Shown in pieces: positions 54,467 through 64,000 of a stretch of DNA of 64,000 bases (the first letter of the stretch is position 1; each line of letters starts with the position of its first letter). The notes under the pieces were generated by a model that searched no databases, had not been told where the DNA came from, and was given only the letters and a program-made list of their open reading frames with translations. The position numbers and the translations under genes were made by a program. Source of the DNA: Pseudomonas rhizoryzae (GTDB taxonomy: Bacteria; Pseudomonadota; Gammaproteobacteria; Pseudomonadales; Pseudomonadaceae); contig NZ_SULM01000010.1 of assembly GCF_005250615.1 (NCBI RefSeq), positions 124,001 to 188,000 on the forward strand, in the 5' to 3' direction.

Positions 54467-55771
54467 ATGACGGATACCCTAGCCCGGCTGCGCGCCGGCG
54501 AACTGGCCGGGGCCACGCGCCTGACCCTGCGCGCCGACCTGACCGAGTTTCCCGAAGAGATCTACGCCCTGGCCGACAGCCTCGAGATCCTGGACCTCTC
54601 CGATAACCAACTGACCCGCCTGCCCGCCGACCTGGGACGGCTGCACCGGCTGCGCATCCTGTTCTGTTCGGGCAATCCCTTCAGCGAATTGCCCGAGGTA
54701 CTGGGGACCCTGCCGAATCTTGAGATGATCGGCTTCAAGGCCTGCCAGCTGCAGCGGGTCAGCGCTGCGGCGCTACCCCCCAGATTGCGCTGGCTGATTC
54801 TCACCGATAACCAGATCCAGGCCTTGCCGGAAGCGCTCGGCGAAAGGCCGGCGCTACAGAAGCTGATGCTGGCCGGCAACCGCCTCGAGGCCTTGCCCGC
54901 GTCCATGGCCAGCCTGCACCAGCTGGAGTTGCTGCGGCTGTCGGCGAATCGGTTCACGGCGCTGCCGTCAGCCATTCTCGACCTGCCGCGTCTGACCTGG
55001 CTGGCCTATGGCGACAATCCGCTGGGCGCCGCCCGCGAGCAGGCGGTCCGCACCCAGGCGGCGCGTCAGCAGCGCATCGCCTGGCGCGACCTGGTTCTCG
55101 GCGAACGGCTGGGGGAGGGGGCCTCCGGTATCATCCATCAGGCGCTCTGGCAATCGCCCAGTGGCCCGCGCGAGGTCGCCGTCAAGCTGTTCAAGGGCAG
55201 CATGACCAGCGACGGCACTCCGGAAAGCGAAAGCGCCGCCAGCCTCAGCGCCGGTGCCCACCCCTGGCTGATCGGTGCCCTCGGCGATTTGGCCGAGCAT
55301 CCCGAGCAGCGCAGCGGTCTGGTGCTGGAGCTGGTGGAGCCGGCCTTCGGCAACCTGGCCGGCCCGCCCAGCTTCACCACCTGCAGCCGCGACGTCTATC
55401 CAGAGGACACCCGCTTCACCGCCGCTGCCGTGCGGGACATGGCCGGCGGCATGGCCAGCGCCCTGGCGCACCTCCACGCCCATGGACTGGTGCATGGCGA
55501 CTTCTATGCCCACAACATCCTCTGGGATGGTGGCGCCCGCTGCCTGCTCGGCGACTTCGGTGGCGCCTCGCTGTTACCCGAGGATGCCCGCCAGGCCGCA
55601 CGGTTGCAGCGCTTCGAGAGTCGCGCCTTCGGCATCCTGCTGGCAGAGTGGCTGGCGCGTTGCAGCGAGCCGGTCGATCCGGCGCTGATGGCCTTGGCTG
55701 AAGAGTGCCAGCAAAGCGCCCTGGACAAGCGACCGTTGCTCGCTGAGGTGGAGCGGCGCCTGAAGGACTAA
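54467..55771 (+). CDS. Leucine-rich-repeat protein kinase
   Basis: 434 residues. Residues about 20-185 contain seven or so LRR units (LEILDLSDNQLTRLP, LRWLILTDNQIQALP, LQKLMLAGNRLEALP). From about 205 follows an ELK-type kinase: glycine loop GERLGEGASG (212-221), K240 in VAVKLF, an altered catalytic loop HGDFYAHN (343-350; the HRD arginine is replaced by G), and DFG at 363-365. It is cytoplasmic, with no signal peptide. Eukaryote-like LRR-kinases in Pseudomonas are uncharacterised as far as I know. Its stop overlaps the convergent racemase stop. Confidence 0.85.
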   Translation: MTDTLARLRAGELAGATRLTLRADLTEFPEEIYALADSLEILDLSDNQLTRLPADLGRLHRLRILFCSGNPFSELPEVLGTLPNLEMIGFKACQLQRVSAAALPPRLRWLILTDNQIQALPEALGERPALQKLMLAGNRLEALPASMASLHQLELLRLSANRFTALPSAILDLPRLTWLAYGDNPLGAAREQAVRTQAARQQRIAWRDLVLGERLGEGASGIIHQALWQSPSGPREVAVKLFKGSMTSDGTPESESAASLSAGAHPWLIGALGDLAEHPEQRSGLVLELVEPAFGNLAGPPSFTTCSRDVYPEDTRFTAAAVRDMAGGMASALAHLHAHGLVHGDFYAHNILWDGGARCLLGDFGGASLLPEDARQAARLQRFESRAFGILLAEWLARCSEPVDPALMALAEECQQSALDKRPLLAEVERRLKD

Positions 55772-56460
55772 GCCAGGGCCCAATCCACCGCGGCCAGGGC
55801 ATGCAGGTGGGTGGTGTCGAACAGCGGCACCGCGCTGTCGCTCTGGTCCACCAACAACATGATCTCGGTGCAGCCGAGCACTATGCCCTCGGCGCCCCGG
55901 GCGACCAGTTCGGCGATGATCGCGCGATAGGCATCGCGCGAGGCCGGATGGATCTCGCCACGCACCAGCTCCTCGTAAATGACGCTATGTACGGTCTGGC
56001 GCTGCGCCGGCTCGGGCACCAGCACCTCCAGGTCGAAGCCTTGTGCCAGCCGCTCGCGATAGAACGCCTGCTCCATGGTGAAGGCCGTCCCCAGCAGGCC
56101 GATGGTCTTGAGCCCCTGGGCGCGGATCGCCGCACCCGTGGGGTCGGCGATGTGCAGCAAGGGCAAGGGCGTGGCCGCCTCTATCTCCGCCGCCAGGCAG
56201 TGCATGGTGTTGGTGCAGAGCACCAGTGCCGCGGCGCCCCCGGCGGCCAACTGTTGCGCATGGCGCTGCAGACGCTGCCCCAGCGTTGCCCAATCACCGG
56301 CATGCTGCAGAGCGGCGATCTCGGCGAAATCCACCGACAGCAGCAGGCAGGCCGCCGAATGACTGCCCCCCAGCCGGCGACGGACTTCTTCGTTGAGGAT
56401 GCGATAGTAGTGAGCCGAACTCTCCCAGCTCATGCCGCCCAACAGGCCCAGGGTACGCAT
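55768..56460 (-). CDS. Aspartate/glutamate racemase family protein
   Basis: 230 residues. MRTLGLLGGMSWESSAHYY is the family opening; catalytic cysteines lie in LCTNTMHCLA (Cys near 82) and LGCTEIMLL (Cys near 194), the pair that works as opposite-face acid and base. The fold matches the aspartate racemase branch (YgeA-like), so D-/L-amino-acid racemisation is likely. ATG 56460 is preceded by GAGAAG. The gene is convergent with the LRR-kinase. Confidence 0.9.
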   Translation of the reverse strand: MRTLGLLGGMSWESSAHYYRILNEEVRRRLGGSHSAACLLLSVDFAEIAALQHAGDWATLGQRLQRHAQQLAAGGAAALVLCTNTMHCLAAEIEAATPLPLLHIADPTGAAIRAQGLKTIGLLGTAFTMEQAFYRERLAQGFDLEVLVPEPAQRQTVHSVIYEELVRGEIHPASRDAYRAIIAELVARGAEGIVLGCTEIMLLVDQSDSAVPLFDTTHLHALAAVDWALA

Positions 56461-56643
56461 AGGTCTTCTCGCTTTGATCAAAAAAGCATCTTGCCAGGCG
56501 GGTGGTACGACCAGTGAGAGGCAGTGACCGCCGGATCGGGCGGTACAGTCGGGGTGGCGCTCAGGTCCGGGCGGCCAGGTGGCAGCCGCGTTGACCTCCG
56601 CTATGCTTGCAAAAGGCCACTCCCGGCCTTGGAGGTGATCGTT

Positions 56644-56835
56644 ATGCTGAAAGCGCTGTTCACCGCGGTAGCCCTGACCGTCTTCGTGTCTGCCAGTGTC
56701 CAGGCGGCGCCCTGTCGGGATGCCCAGGGCAAGTTCGTCAAATGCGAGGCGACCAAGACCAAGGCCGCGCAGTGCAAGGACGCCAAGGGTAAGTTCGCCA
56801 AGTGCGGCACGCCCGGAGCCAAGCCGGTCAACTAG
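56644..56835 (+). CDS. Small exported protein with two Cys-flanked DAxGKF repeats
   Basis: 63 residues. A signal peptide ends at ASVQAA (residue about 20). The mature 43 residues carry two copies of a motif C-x-D-A-x-G-K-F-x-K-C (PCRDAQGKFVKC and QCKDAKGKFAKC), giving four cysteines that could form two disulfides or bind metal. GGAGGT sits 7 bases before the ATG, a strong site. Similar tiny proteins occur in Pseudomonas and Xanthomonas; function unknown. Confidence 0.85.
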   Translation: MLKALFTAVALTVFVSASVQAAPCRDAQGKFVKCEATKTKAAQCKDAKGKFAKCGTPGAKPVN

Positions 56836-56897
56836 AGGAAGCGTTCGCTGCCCGAAGGTCATGCACGGGTATGATCTTCGGGCGTTCTGGTCGTGTT

Positions 56898-58526
56898 TCA
56901 GGCCACCTTGAAGCGGCCGACCATTTGATTCATCCGTACAGCCAATTGCGATAGTTCACTGCTGGCCGTGGCGGTCTGGCTGGCGCCTGCGGCGCTCTGC
57001 ACCGACAGGTCGCGGATGGTCACCAGCGCCCGGTCGACTTCCCGGGCGACATGGGCCTGCTCTTCGGCAGCCGTAGCGATCAGGGTGGTGCGCTCGGAGA
57101 TGCCGGTCACGGCGGTGGTGATGAGCGTCAATGACTGCTCCGAATCCCGCGCCAGGGTCAGGGTGCGCTGAGCGAGGCCGGCAGTGGCGTTCATGGTGTT
57201 GACCGCCTCGCTACTACCACGCTGGACCTGACTGATGACGGATTCGATCTCCTGCGTCGACTGCTGGGTCCGTTGCGCCAAGGCGCGAACCTCGTCGGCG
57301 ACCACGGCGAAACCACGACCGGCATCGCCTGCACGAGCGGCTTCGATGGCGGCATTGAGGGCCAGCAAGTTGGTCTGCTCGGCCACTCCGCGGATCACTT
57401 CCAGCACCGTGGTGATGTTGCCGACATCATGAGCCAGTTGCTGGATGCGGCTGCTGCTGTCAGTGACGTTGCCATTGAGCGCTTCGATGGCATGGACGGT
57501 CTGTTCGACACTGGCTCTGCCCTGGCGCGAGGCGGTATCGGAGTTGCGTGCTTCGCTCGAGGTGCTTTCGGCGTTGCGAGCGACTTCTTCCACCGCGGCA
57601 GTCATCTGGTTGACGGCGGTAGCGGCCTGCTCGATTTCCTGGTTCTGCTGATTCAGACCACGATTGGCGTCTTCGGTCACCGCGTGCATCTCGCTGGCCG
57701 CCGCCGCCAGCTGGATCGCGGAATCGCTGATCTGCTGCAGGGTCTGCACCAGATTGCTGCGCATCCGCTCGAAACTCAGGCTGAGCTGATGGATCTCATC
57801 GCGACCGTCATCCTGCCATGCCTGCATCAGGTCGCCGTTGGCGATACTTTCGGCCACCATCATGCTGCGGCGGACCGGCACGACCAGGCTCAGGGTGAAG
57901 CGCCAGGCGATCAGCAGGGTCATCGCCAGAGCCAGAACCATGCTGGCGATGACGTAGGTGAGGCTCTGTTCATACAGGCTGGTGGCCTCGTGACCGACCT
58001 GGGTGGCTTGCCCACGGTTGGCCTTGATCAAGTCCTGGACTTTGGTCAGTAGCGGTTCGCTGAGCGGTCGGAAGCTCTGAGTCACCGCCGCCTGGGCGGC
58101 CTGCATGCCATTGCTCTCCGACTGACGCAGGACCTCATCCAAGGCCGTGTGCCAGGGGCCGACGAGCTGGAGAAGCTCTTGATAGGCCTGGCGTTCATGT
58201 TCACCACTTATCAGTGGTTGGTAATCCTGCACCCCTTGGGAAAAGGCCTCGCGTTCCTGCTTGAGCCGCGCCTGGGTGGTACGTAGCAGCTCGGCATCGT
58301 TGGTGGAGATGAATCTCAGGGTTTCCAAGCGGATGCGCATGATGCTGGATTCGAGATAGGCGGCCTGTATAACGCTGGGCAGGGTGTTCTTTTCGACGCG
58401 CTGTTCGCTGTCACGCAGTTTGCCAATCTGCAATAGGCTGAAGCTGCCGAGGACGACCAGTAGTACGGCGAAGCTGGTGAAACAAAGTAATGCTCGCGTC
58501 CCGATTTTAAGATTACGTAGCGACAT
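56898..58526 (-). CDS. Methyl-accepting chemotaxis protein with four-helix-bundle sensor
   Basis: 542 residues. TM1 about 11-32, an all-helical periplasmic region of about 160 residues ([19 protein letters not shown]), TM2 about 190-210, HAMP and a signalling tip [20 protein letters not shown]. The helical sensor fits the 4HB/TarH class rather than Cache. It ends QMVGRFKVA without a CheR pentapeptide. No FliA promoter was found upstream; the ligand is unknown. Confidence 0.9.
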   Translation of the reverse strand: MSLRNLKIGTRALLCFTSFAVLLVVLGSFSLLQIGKLRDSEQRVEKNTLPSVIQAAYLESSIMRIRLETLRFISTNDAELLRTTQARLKQEREAFSQGVQDYQPLISGEHERQAYQELLQLVGPWHTALDEVLRQSESNGMQAAQAAVTQSFRPLSEPLLTKVQDLIKANRGQATQVGHEATSLYEQSLTYVIASMVLALAMTLLIAWRFTLSLVVPVRRSMMVAESIANGDLMQAWQDDGRDEIHQLSLSFERMRSNLVQTLQQISDSAIQLAAAASEMHAVTEDANRGLNQQNQEIEQAATAVNQMTAAVEEVARNAESTSSEARNSDTASRQGRASVEQTVHAIEALNGNVTDSSSRIQQLAHDVGNITTVLEVIRGVAEQTNLLALNAAIEAARAGDAGRGFAVVADEVRALAQRTQQSTQEIESVISQVQRGSSEAVNTMNATAGLAQRTLTLARDSEQSLTLITTAVTGISERTTLIATAAEEQAHVAREVDRALVTIRDLSVQSAAGASQTATASSELSQLAVRMNQMVGRFKVA

Positions 58527-59181
58527 CTTTCAGTCCTCGATAACGATGGCAAGGTTGAAAGCAATGTTTCAAAAAAGACGGCGCCTGAGACGTTCGTTCC
58601 GATGAGAGCCTATGAATAGACCGACAGCCGGTATTTTCTGTAAAAGTTACCCATTGACTTCAGTCTGGCAATTTAGTGGCGCTGCTTTTTTGTCGCAAAA
58701 AACCTTGGAAAGACTGATTCTGCATGGTGATTGGGGACGGTGCGTTAGGCGCTGGGAAGCAGGCTTGAATGCTCTGGATTGGCGCTGATGAAGGCGGTAA
58801 GCCAGAAAGAAAGTCAGCTGGTAGCACAGTCGGCCAACAGCGTAATTGAAAGATTGTTAAAAGGACGATCCGGCTTTTTGCAAAGCTTCAAGGTAGGGCT
58901 GAGATGGTTATTAAGAGGCGTCAGGGTTAGCTTCAGCTAGTGTGCTGTTTCAGAAGTTACCGGTGCAATGTCGGCGGCGTTTTTTCGCGGCGGAGATGGA
59001 CCTTCCTTGCCTGCCTTGCCACTCCTCGCGAATTATTGCGCGAACTTCTGAAACACCAAACCAGATAATCGTGTTCGGACCGGCTGTTCTAAAAAAGTGT
59101 CGACGGTAAAATAATAAGTTGTTTGCGCCAGAGCGTGCGCAACACCTTAGAAAGTGACCGCCCTGGCTGTTCAAACCGTTC
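58527..59181. other. 655-bp AT-richer intergenic stretch with element B
   Basis: No gene with firm support. A 50-codon frame (58788-58940) reads MKAVSQKESQLVAQSANSVI onward but lacks a ribosome-binding site and uses codons unlike its neighbours. Its stop lies exactly where element B begins. The remainder is the upstream region of the chemoreceptor and the tail of the SDR gene. Confidence 0.6.
58938..59062. repeat. Degenerate intergenic element, copy B, with inverted ends
   Basis: A 13-bp perfect inverted repeat TGTTTCAGAAGTT (58946-58958) and its complement (59043-59055) brackets about 84 bases. It shares ordered blocks with copy A at 23084-23266, including GCCACTCCTCG and CTGAAACACCA. Confidence 0.5.
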
Positions 59182-59991
59182 TCACGTATCGCGCTGTGCC
59201 GACCCCGGTTCCGACCAGGCGCGATGACGCTCGGCCTGCTGGGCTTCGCTCTCCACGCGGTTGAGCACCTCGCCTTCGTGTTGCACCTCGGGACCGCCTC
59301 CGTAGACGTGATCGAGCCCCTGCATCAAGGCCGCGTAGCCCTGCGCGGCTACCTGTGCCGGATCATTCTTCGGGCCGGTGCCGACGTTGGTATCGTCTTC
59401 ACCGGCGCGATGGAAGAAATTGGTATCGGTCTGACCGGGCATCAGTACCGTGAGGGTGACACCACTGTCCTTGAGTTCGTTGCGCACGGCGAAGGCGAAG
59501 GAGTTGATGAAGGCCTTGGAGGCGCCGTAGACGGCCTCGAAGGGAATGGGCGCCGTGGCCGAGATGGAAGAGGTGAAGAGTACCCGGCCGCGACCAGCGG
59601 CTACCATTTCCGGCAGCACCAGCTTGGCCAGGTGGACGGTCGACATCACGTTGAGCTGGATCAGCGCCATCTCGTCTTCCAGGCGCGTCTGGCCGACGAA
59701 GGCACCGCCCAGGCCGACTCCGGCGTTGAGCACCAGCACGTCCAGCGGGCGTCCCTGGCGGCGCAGGAAGCGATAGGTTTCTTCCACCCCTACGGCGGTG
59801 CGCAGGTCGGCTGCATGGCTCCACACCTTGACCCCCAGGGCGCGTAGTTCACGCTCGGCGGCGTCGAGGCCGTCGCCGCGGGAGACCAGCAGCAGATCAT
59901 GGCCATGGCGGGCCAACTGCTTGGCCAGTTCGAAGCCGATGCCGCTGGAGGCACCGGTCACGGCGGCCAGCGGCCGGGATACGTTGTTCAT
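59182..59991 (-). CDS. Short-chain dehydrogenase/reductase
   Basis: 269 residues of the classical SDR type: nucleotide motif TGASSGIG at 12-19, LNAGVG near 88-93, catalytic S142 to S144 and Y155-x3-K159 (YGASK). An acidic/polar tail of about 40 residues follows the core. ATG 59991 is chosen because GAGGA lies 7 bases upstream; a longer extension is not coding. It reduces or oxidises a carbonyl with NAD(P)(H); the substrate is unknown. Confidence 0.88.
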   Translation of the reverse strand: MNNVSRPLAAVTGASSGIGFELAKQLARHGHDLLLVSRGDGLDAAERELRALGVKVWSHAADLRTAVGVEETYRFLRRQGRPLDVLVLNAGVGLGGAFVGQTRLEDEMALIQLNVMSTVHLAKLVLPEMVAAGRGRVLFTSSISATAPIPFEAVYGASKAFINSFAFAVRNELKDSGVTLTVLMPGQTDTNFFHRAGEDDTNVGTGPKNDPAQVAAQGYAALMQGLDHVYGGGPEVQHEGEVLNRVESEAQQAERHRAWSEPGSAQRDT

Positions 59992-60113
59992 GTTGAAATC
60001 CTCTGCACGTCTGTTGTTGCTGGGATCGCCACGGATGCCTCGCGCTCCCGAGGGCCGACGGGTGACCCGATCAGGCATGGCATAATCGCCACGCCATTCG
60101 GAGGAGACAAGCG

Positions 60114-60326
60114 ATGCAACCTGCGGATCTGGAAGCCCTGGTGACCTGGACCATGCCCTACGGCAAGTATGCCGGCCGCCTGCTGGCCGATCTGCCGGGT
60201 CACTACCTCAATTGGTTCGCCCGCAGCGGCTTTCCAAAGGGTGAGTTGGGCCGGCTGCTGGCGCTGATGCAGGAGATCGACCACAACGGTCTCAAGCCGC
60301 TGCTCGACCCCTTGCGGCGGCGTTAG
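60114..60326 (+). CDS. DUF3820 family small protein
   Basis: 70 residues, MQPADLEALVTWTMPYGKYA then HYLNWFARSGFPKGELGRLL, the DUF3820 signature. A GGAGGAG site precedes the ATG. It is found as a single small cytoplasmic protein in many proteobacteria; function unknown. The stop overlaps the elaA stop convergently by 4 bases. Confidence 0.85.
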   Translation: MQPADLEALVTWTMPYGKYAGRLLADLPGHYLNWFARSGFPKGELGRLLALMQEIDHNGLKPLLDPLRRR

Positions 60327-60775
60327 GCGAGTGAGCGGCGCATATCGATATGGGGGATACCATCCTCGTCGTACACCGCCGAGCAGGACGTGAAGCCATA
60401 GCGGCCATAATAGGCCTGCAGATGGGCCTGGGCGGAGAGGAATAGCGGGCGCCCCGGCCAGCGCTCGGCGCAGGCGCGCAGGGCTTCTTCCAGCAGTCGG
60501 TGGCCGAGCCCGCTGCCGCGGCCTTCTGGTGCCACGATCACCCGGCCGATCACCACCTCATCTCGTACGGCGCCGAGCAGGCGCAAATAGGCGTGCAACT
60601 CGCCGGCCCGCCAGCCGAACAGGTGCCAGACGTCTGCCGCCAGGTCCAGGCCGTCGGGGTCGGGATAGACGCATTGCTGCTCCACCACGAAGACCCGCGC
60701 GCGCAGTACCAGCGCCGCGTAGAGTTCGGCGGGAGTCAGGACTTGGGCAGCGCGGCACGACCAGTCGATGGTCAT
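60323..60775 (-). CDS. elaA: ElaA-like GNAT acetyltransferase
   Basis: 150 residues. LYAALVLRARVFVVEQQCVY is the ElaA opening; the acetyl-CoA loop is VIVAPEGRGSGLGHRLLEEA, followed by SAQAHLQAYYGRYGF and a C-terminal DEDGIPHIDM. It transfers an acetyl group to an unidentified amine. It lies 2 bases after the stop of a small membrane protein gene on the same strand, probably as one transcript. Confidence 0.9.
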   Translation of the reverse strand: MTIDWSCRAAQVLTPAELYAALVLRARVFVVEQQCVYPDPDGLDLAADVWHLFGWRAGELHAYLRLLGAVRDEVVIGRVIVAPEGRGSGLGHRLLEEALRACAERWPGRPLFLSAQAHLQAYYGRYGFTSCSAVYDEDGIPHIDMRRSLA

Positions 60776-60777
60776 GT

Positions 60778-61002
60778 TCAGTCCTTGCGCCGGCCAGACA
60801 TGAAGCGGAAGCGATTGCGGTTCAGCAGGACATAGCCGGTCAGTTGCACGCCCACGGCGAAGACCAGACTACGTATCGTGCCGGGCTCGGTGGGGCGCGG
60901 TCCCTGGTAGAGGCCATAGAGCGCGAAGGCGACGCCCAGCAGACCGAGGATGAAGAAGATCAGACCGATCTTGGTCAGGCGGGGAAGGTTACGCAGATTC
61001 AT
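60778..61002 (-). CDS. Small two-helix membrane protein
   Basis: 74 residues with helices at about 14-34 (IGLIFFILGLLGVAFALYGL) and 46-62 (RSLVFAVGVQLTGYVLL), and a basic tail NRNRFRFMSGRRKD. It starts at ATG 61002; a GTG at 61032 would add ten residues. It directly precedes elaA. I do not recognise the family. Confidence 0.7.
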   Translation of the reverse strand: MNLRNLPRLTKIGLIFFILGLLGVAFALYGLYQGPRPTEPGTIRSLVFAVGVQLTGYVLLNRNRFRFMSGRRKD

Positions 61003-61128
61003 GGGCACGTCGTCGGAGGCAAAGCCCGCCACGCTAACCGCCCGGGCGGGGCTTGTCGAGCCGGTAGGCAGTCGCTCCTCGCTGGGCTACCGTGATTCGA
61101 CGGCACCTGGACAGTTGGGAGGAGAGCC

Positions 61129-61542
61129 ATGTTCAGCCATGTTCAACTGGGCGCGCGCGATCTGGAGCGCCTGACCGCTTTCTACGACAGCGTATTGCAC
61201 GAACTCGGCCTGGTACGGATGCCGACGGAAGACGACGGCGGCCCGCCTGGTTGCGGCTGGCAGCGGCCAGGGCGGCAGTGGCCACAGTTCTATGTACAGC
61301 TGCCGTTCAATGGTTTGCCCGCTTCCTGGGGCAACGGCGTGCAGGTGAGCTTCGCCGCGCCCTCGCTGGCGGCGGTCGAGGCGGCTTGGCACCGGGCGCT
61401 GCAACTGGGTGGTAGCGATGAGGGGGCACCGGGGGTGCGGCCTGGCTATGGGCCGGACTTCTATGCCGCCTACTGCCGCGATCCGGAAGGCAACAAACTA
61501 TGTTTCGTCCATGCCGAGGGGCTGGCGGGCGCTTGCGACTGA
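61129..61542 (+). CDS. VOC-family (glyoxalase-like) protein
   Basis: 137 residues. MFSHVQLGARDLERLTAFYD begins the vicinal-oxygen-chelate fold: candidate metal ligands are H4 and E in the final strand DPEGNKLCFVH, with QFYVQLPF between. GGAGGAG precedes the ATG. Members are dioxygenases, lyases or resistance proteins; no close function is apparent. Confidence 0.88.
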   Translation: MFSHVQLGARDLERLTAFYDSVLHELGLVRMPTEDDGGPPGCGWQRPGRQWPQFYVQLPFNGLPASWGNGVQVSFAAPSLAAVEAAWHRALQLGGSDEGAPGVRPGYGPDFYAAYCRDPEGNKLCFVHAEGLAGACD

Positions 61543-61560
61543 CGCCCTGCGGCCGTTGAT

Positions 61561-61911
61561 CTAGGTATTGCCTGCCAGGGCAACGGCGTCGGTACGCGCC
61601 GCCATGATGAAGTCGTTGCGGTGCAGGCCCCTGATGTTGTGCGTCCACCAACTCACCGTCACGGCGCCCCATTCGGTGAGCAGGGCCGGGTGATGGTCTT
61701 CGTCCTGGGCTTCGCGACCGACGCGATTGGTGAAGTCCAGCGCCTCCAGGAAATTGCTGAATGGGTAGCGACGCTCCAGGCGGGCGATGCCGTCGCGGCT
61801 GACCAGTGTCCAGCCGGGTACCGCCTTGAGCAGTTCGGCACTGGCTTGATCGCTCAGGGGCGGCTCGTTGGAACGGCAGGGAACGCAATGGGAATGGGCG
61901 AGATCGGTCAT
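61561..61911 (-). CDS. phhB: Pterin-4a-carbinolamine dehydratase PhhB
   Basis: 116 residues, typical length. The catalytic motif region is [20 protein letters not shown] followed by [16 protein letters not shown], and the fold start [20 protein letters not shown] also fits. It recycles tetrahydropterin for phenylalanine hydroxylase. ATG 61911 is chosen for the GGAGT 6 bases upstream; the longer frame to 61971 is not conserved. phhA and phhR are not adjacent. Confidence 0.92.
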   Translation of the reverse strand: MTDLAHSHCVPCRSNEPPLSDQASAELLKAVPGWTLVSRDGIARLERRYPFSNFLEALDFTNRVGREAQDEDHHPALLTEWGAVTVSWWTHNIRGLHRNDFIMAARTDAVALAGNT

Positions 61912-62074
61912 GGATACTCCGGACAGGGGGAAGAATCGCGCAGGGTGTAGCCTAGCAGGCCTGTCGCTCAACGCCTGGCGCCCCGTCCGACCATGGTCGA
62001 ATGGCTCAAAGCGGGTGCGCGCCGTACAACGGACGACAACAAGAACAACAGTTTCCCGCCGAGGAGATCATCCC

Positions 62075-64000
<1,926 letters not shown>

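Noticed and set aside
61912-62074. Sigma-54 promoter for acetyl-CoA synthetase
   Set aside because: No GG-N10-GC element with a TGGCAC core was found in this spacer.

Overview
The window reads as a high-GC gammaproteobacterial chromosome segment, most likely Pseudomonas (inferred from gene content: SiaABCD-type module, OpgD, BglX, ZapE, BetT, FleQ-era chemoreceptors, PhhB, a FliA promoter and a sigma-54 promoter). About 54 protein-coding genes are supported. No tRNA, rRNA, CRISPR array or complete insertion sequence was seen. One gene runs in from the left edge and acetyl-CoA synthetase runs off the right edge.

Layout. 1-5.4 kb: tail of an unknown, less GC-rich gene, a YdcZ-like transporter, a two-gene membrane operon (DUF421/YetF), two KGG-repeat stress proteins, a persulfide-dioxygenase-like MBL hydrolase, and a GtrA/GtrB-like pair. 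5.3-13.2 kb: ZapE, a class I aminotransferase, an exported tandem-OB protein, an NtrC-type two-component pair, and a LysE/AraC pair. The exported protein has a well-formed sigma-54 promoter with two dyads upstream, so the two-component pair very probably controls it. 13.3-25.9 kb: BetT, a chemoreceptor with a near-consensus FliA promoter, a frameshifted nitrilase-family gene, an alcohol dehydrogenase / MFS transporter / D-lactate dehydrogenase run, a 0.9-kb gene-poor stretch holding degenerate repeats, and an amino-acid-type chemoreceptor. 26-35 kb: a LysR regulator, a compound inverted repeat, BglX, glucarate dehydratase, and a translationally coupled FAN1-like nuclease / Fe-S DEAH helicase pair.

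35-53.5 kb is a surface-attachment and second-messenger region: a membrane GGDEF protein, OpgD, a siaABCD-like operon whose phosphatase carries CBS domains instead of a membrane sensor, a Wzc-like BY-kinase with no C-terminal tyrosines, two polytopic membrane proteins of exopolysaccharide type, a DUF1615 lipoprotein, and three further c-di-GMP proteins (REC-REC-GGDEF, GAF-EAL, GAF-GGDEF-EAL). Five proteins with c-di-GMP domains sit within 18.2 kb.

53.7-64 kb: a HAD dehalogenase-like protein, a leucine-rich-repeat protein kinase, an Asp/Glu racemase, a tiny exported Cys-repeat protein, a third chemoreceptor, an SDR, DUF3820, ElaA, a small membrane protein, a VOC protein, PhhB and Acs. All calls come from reading the sequence; no database search was possible, so family names rest on recognised motifs and remembered family features.
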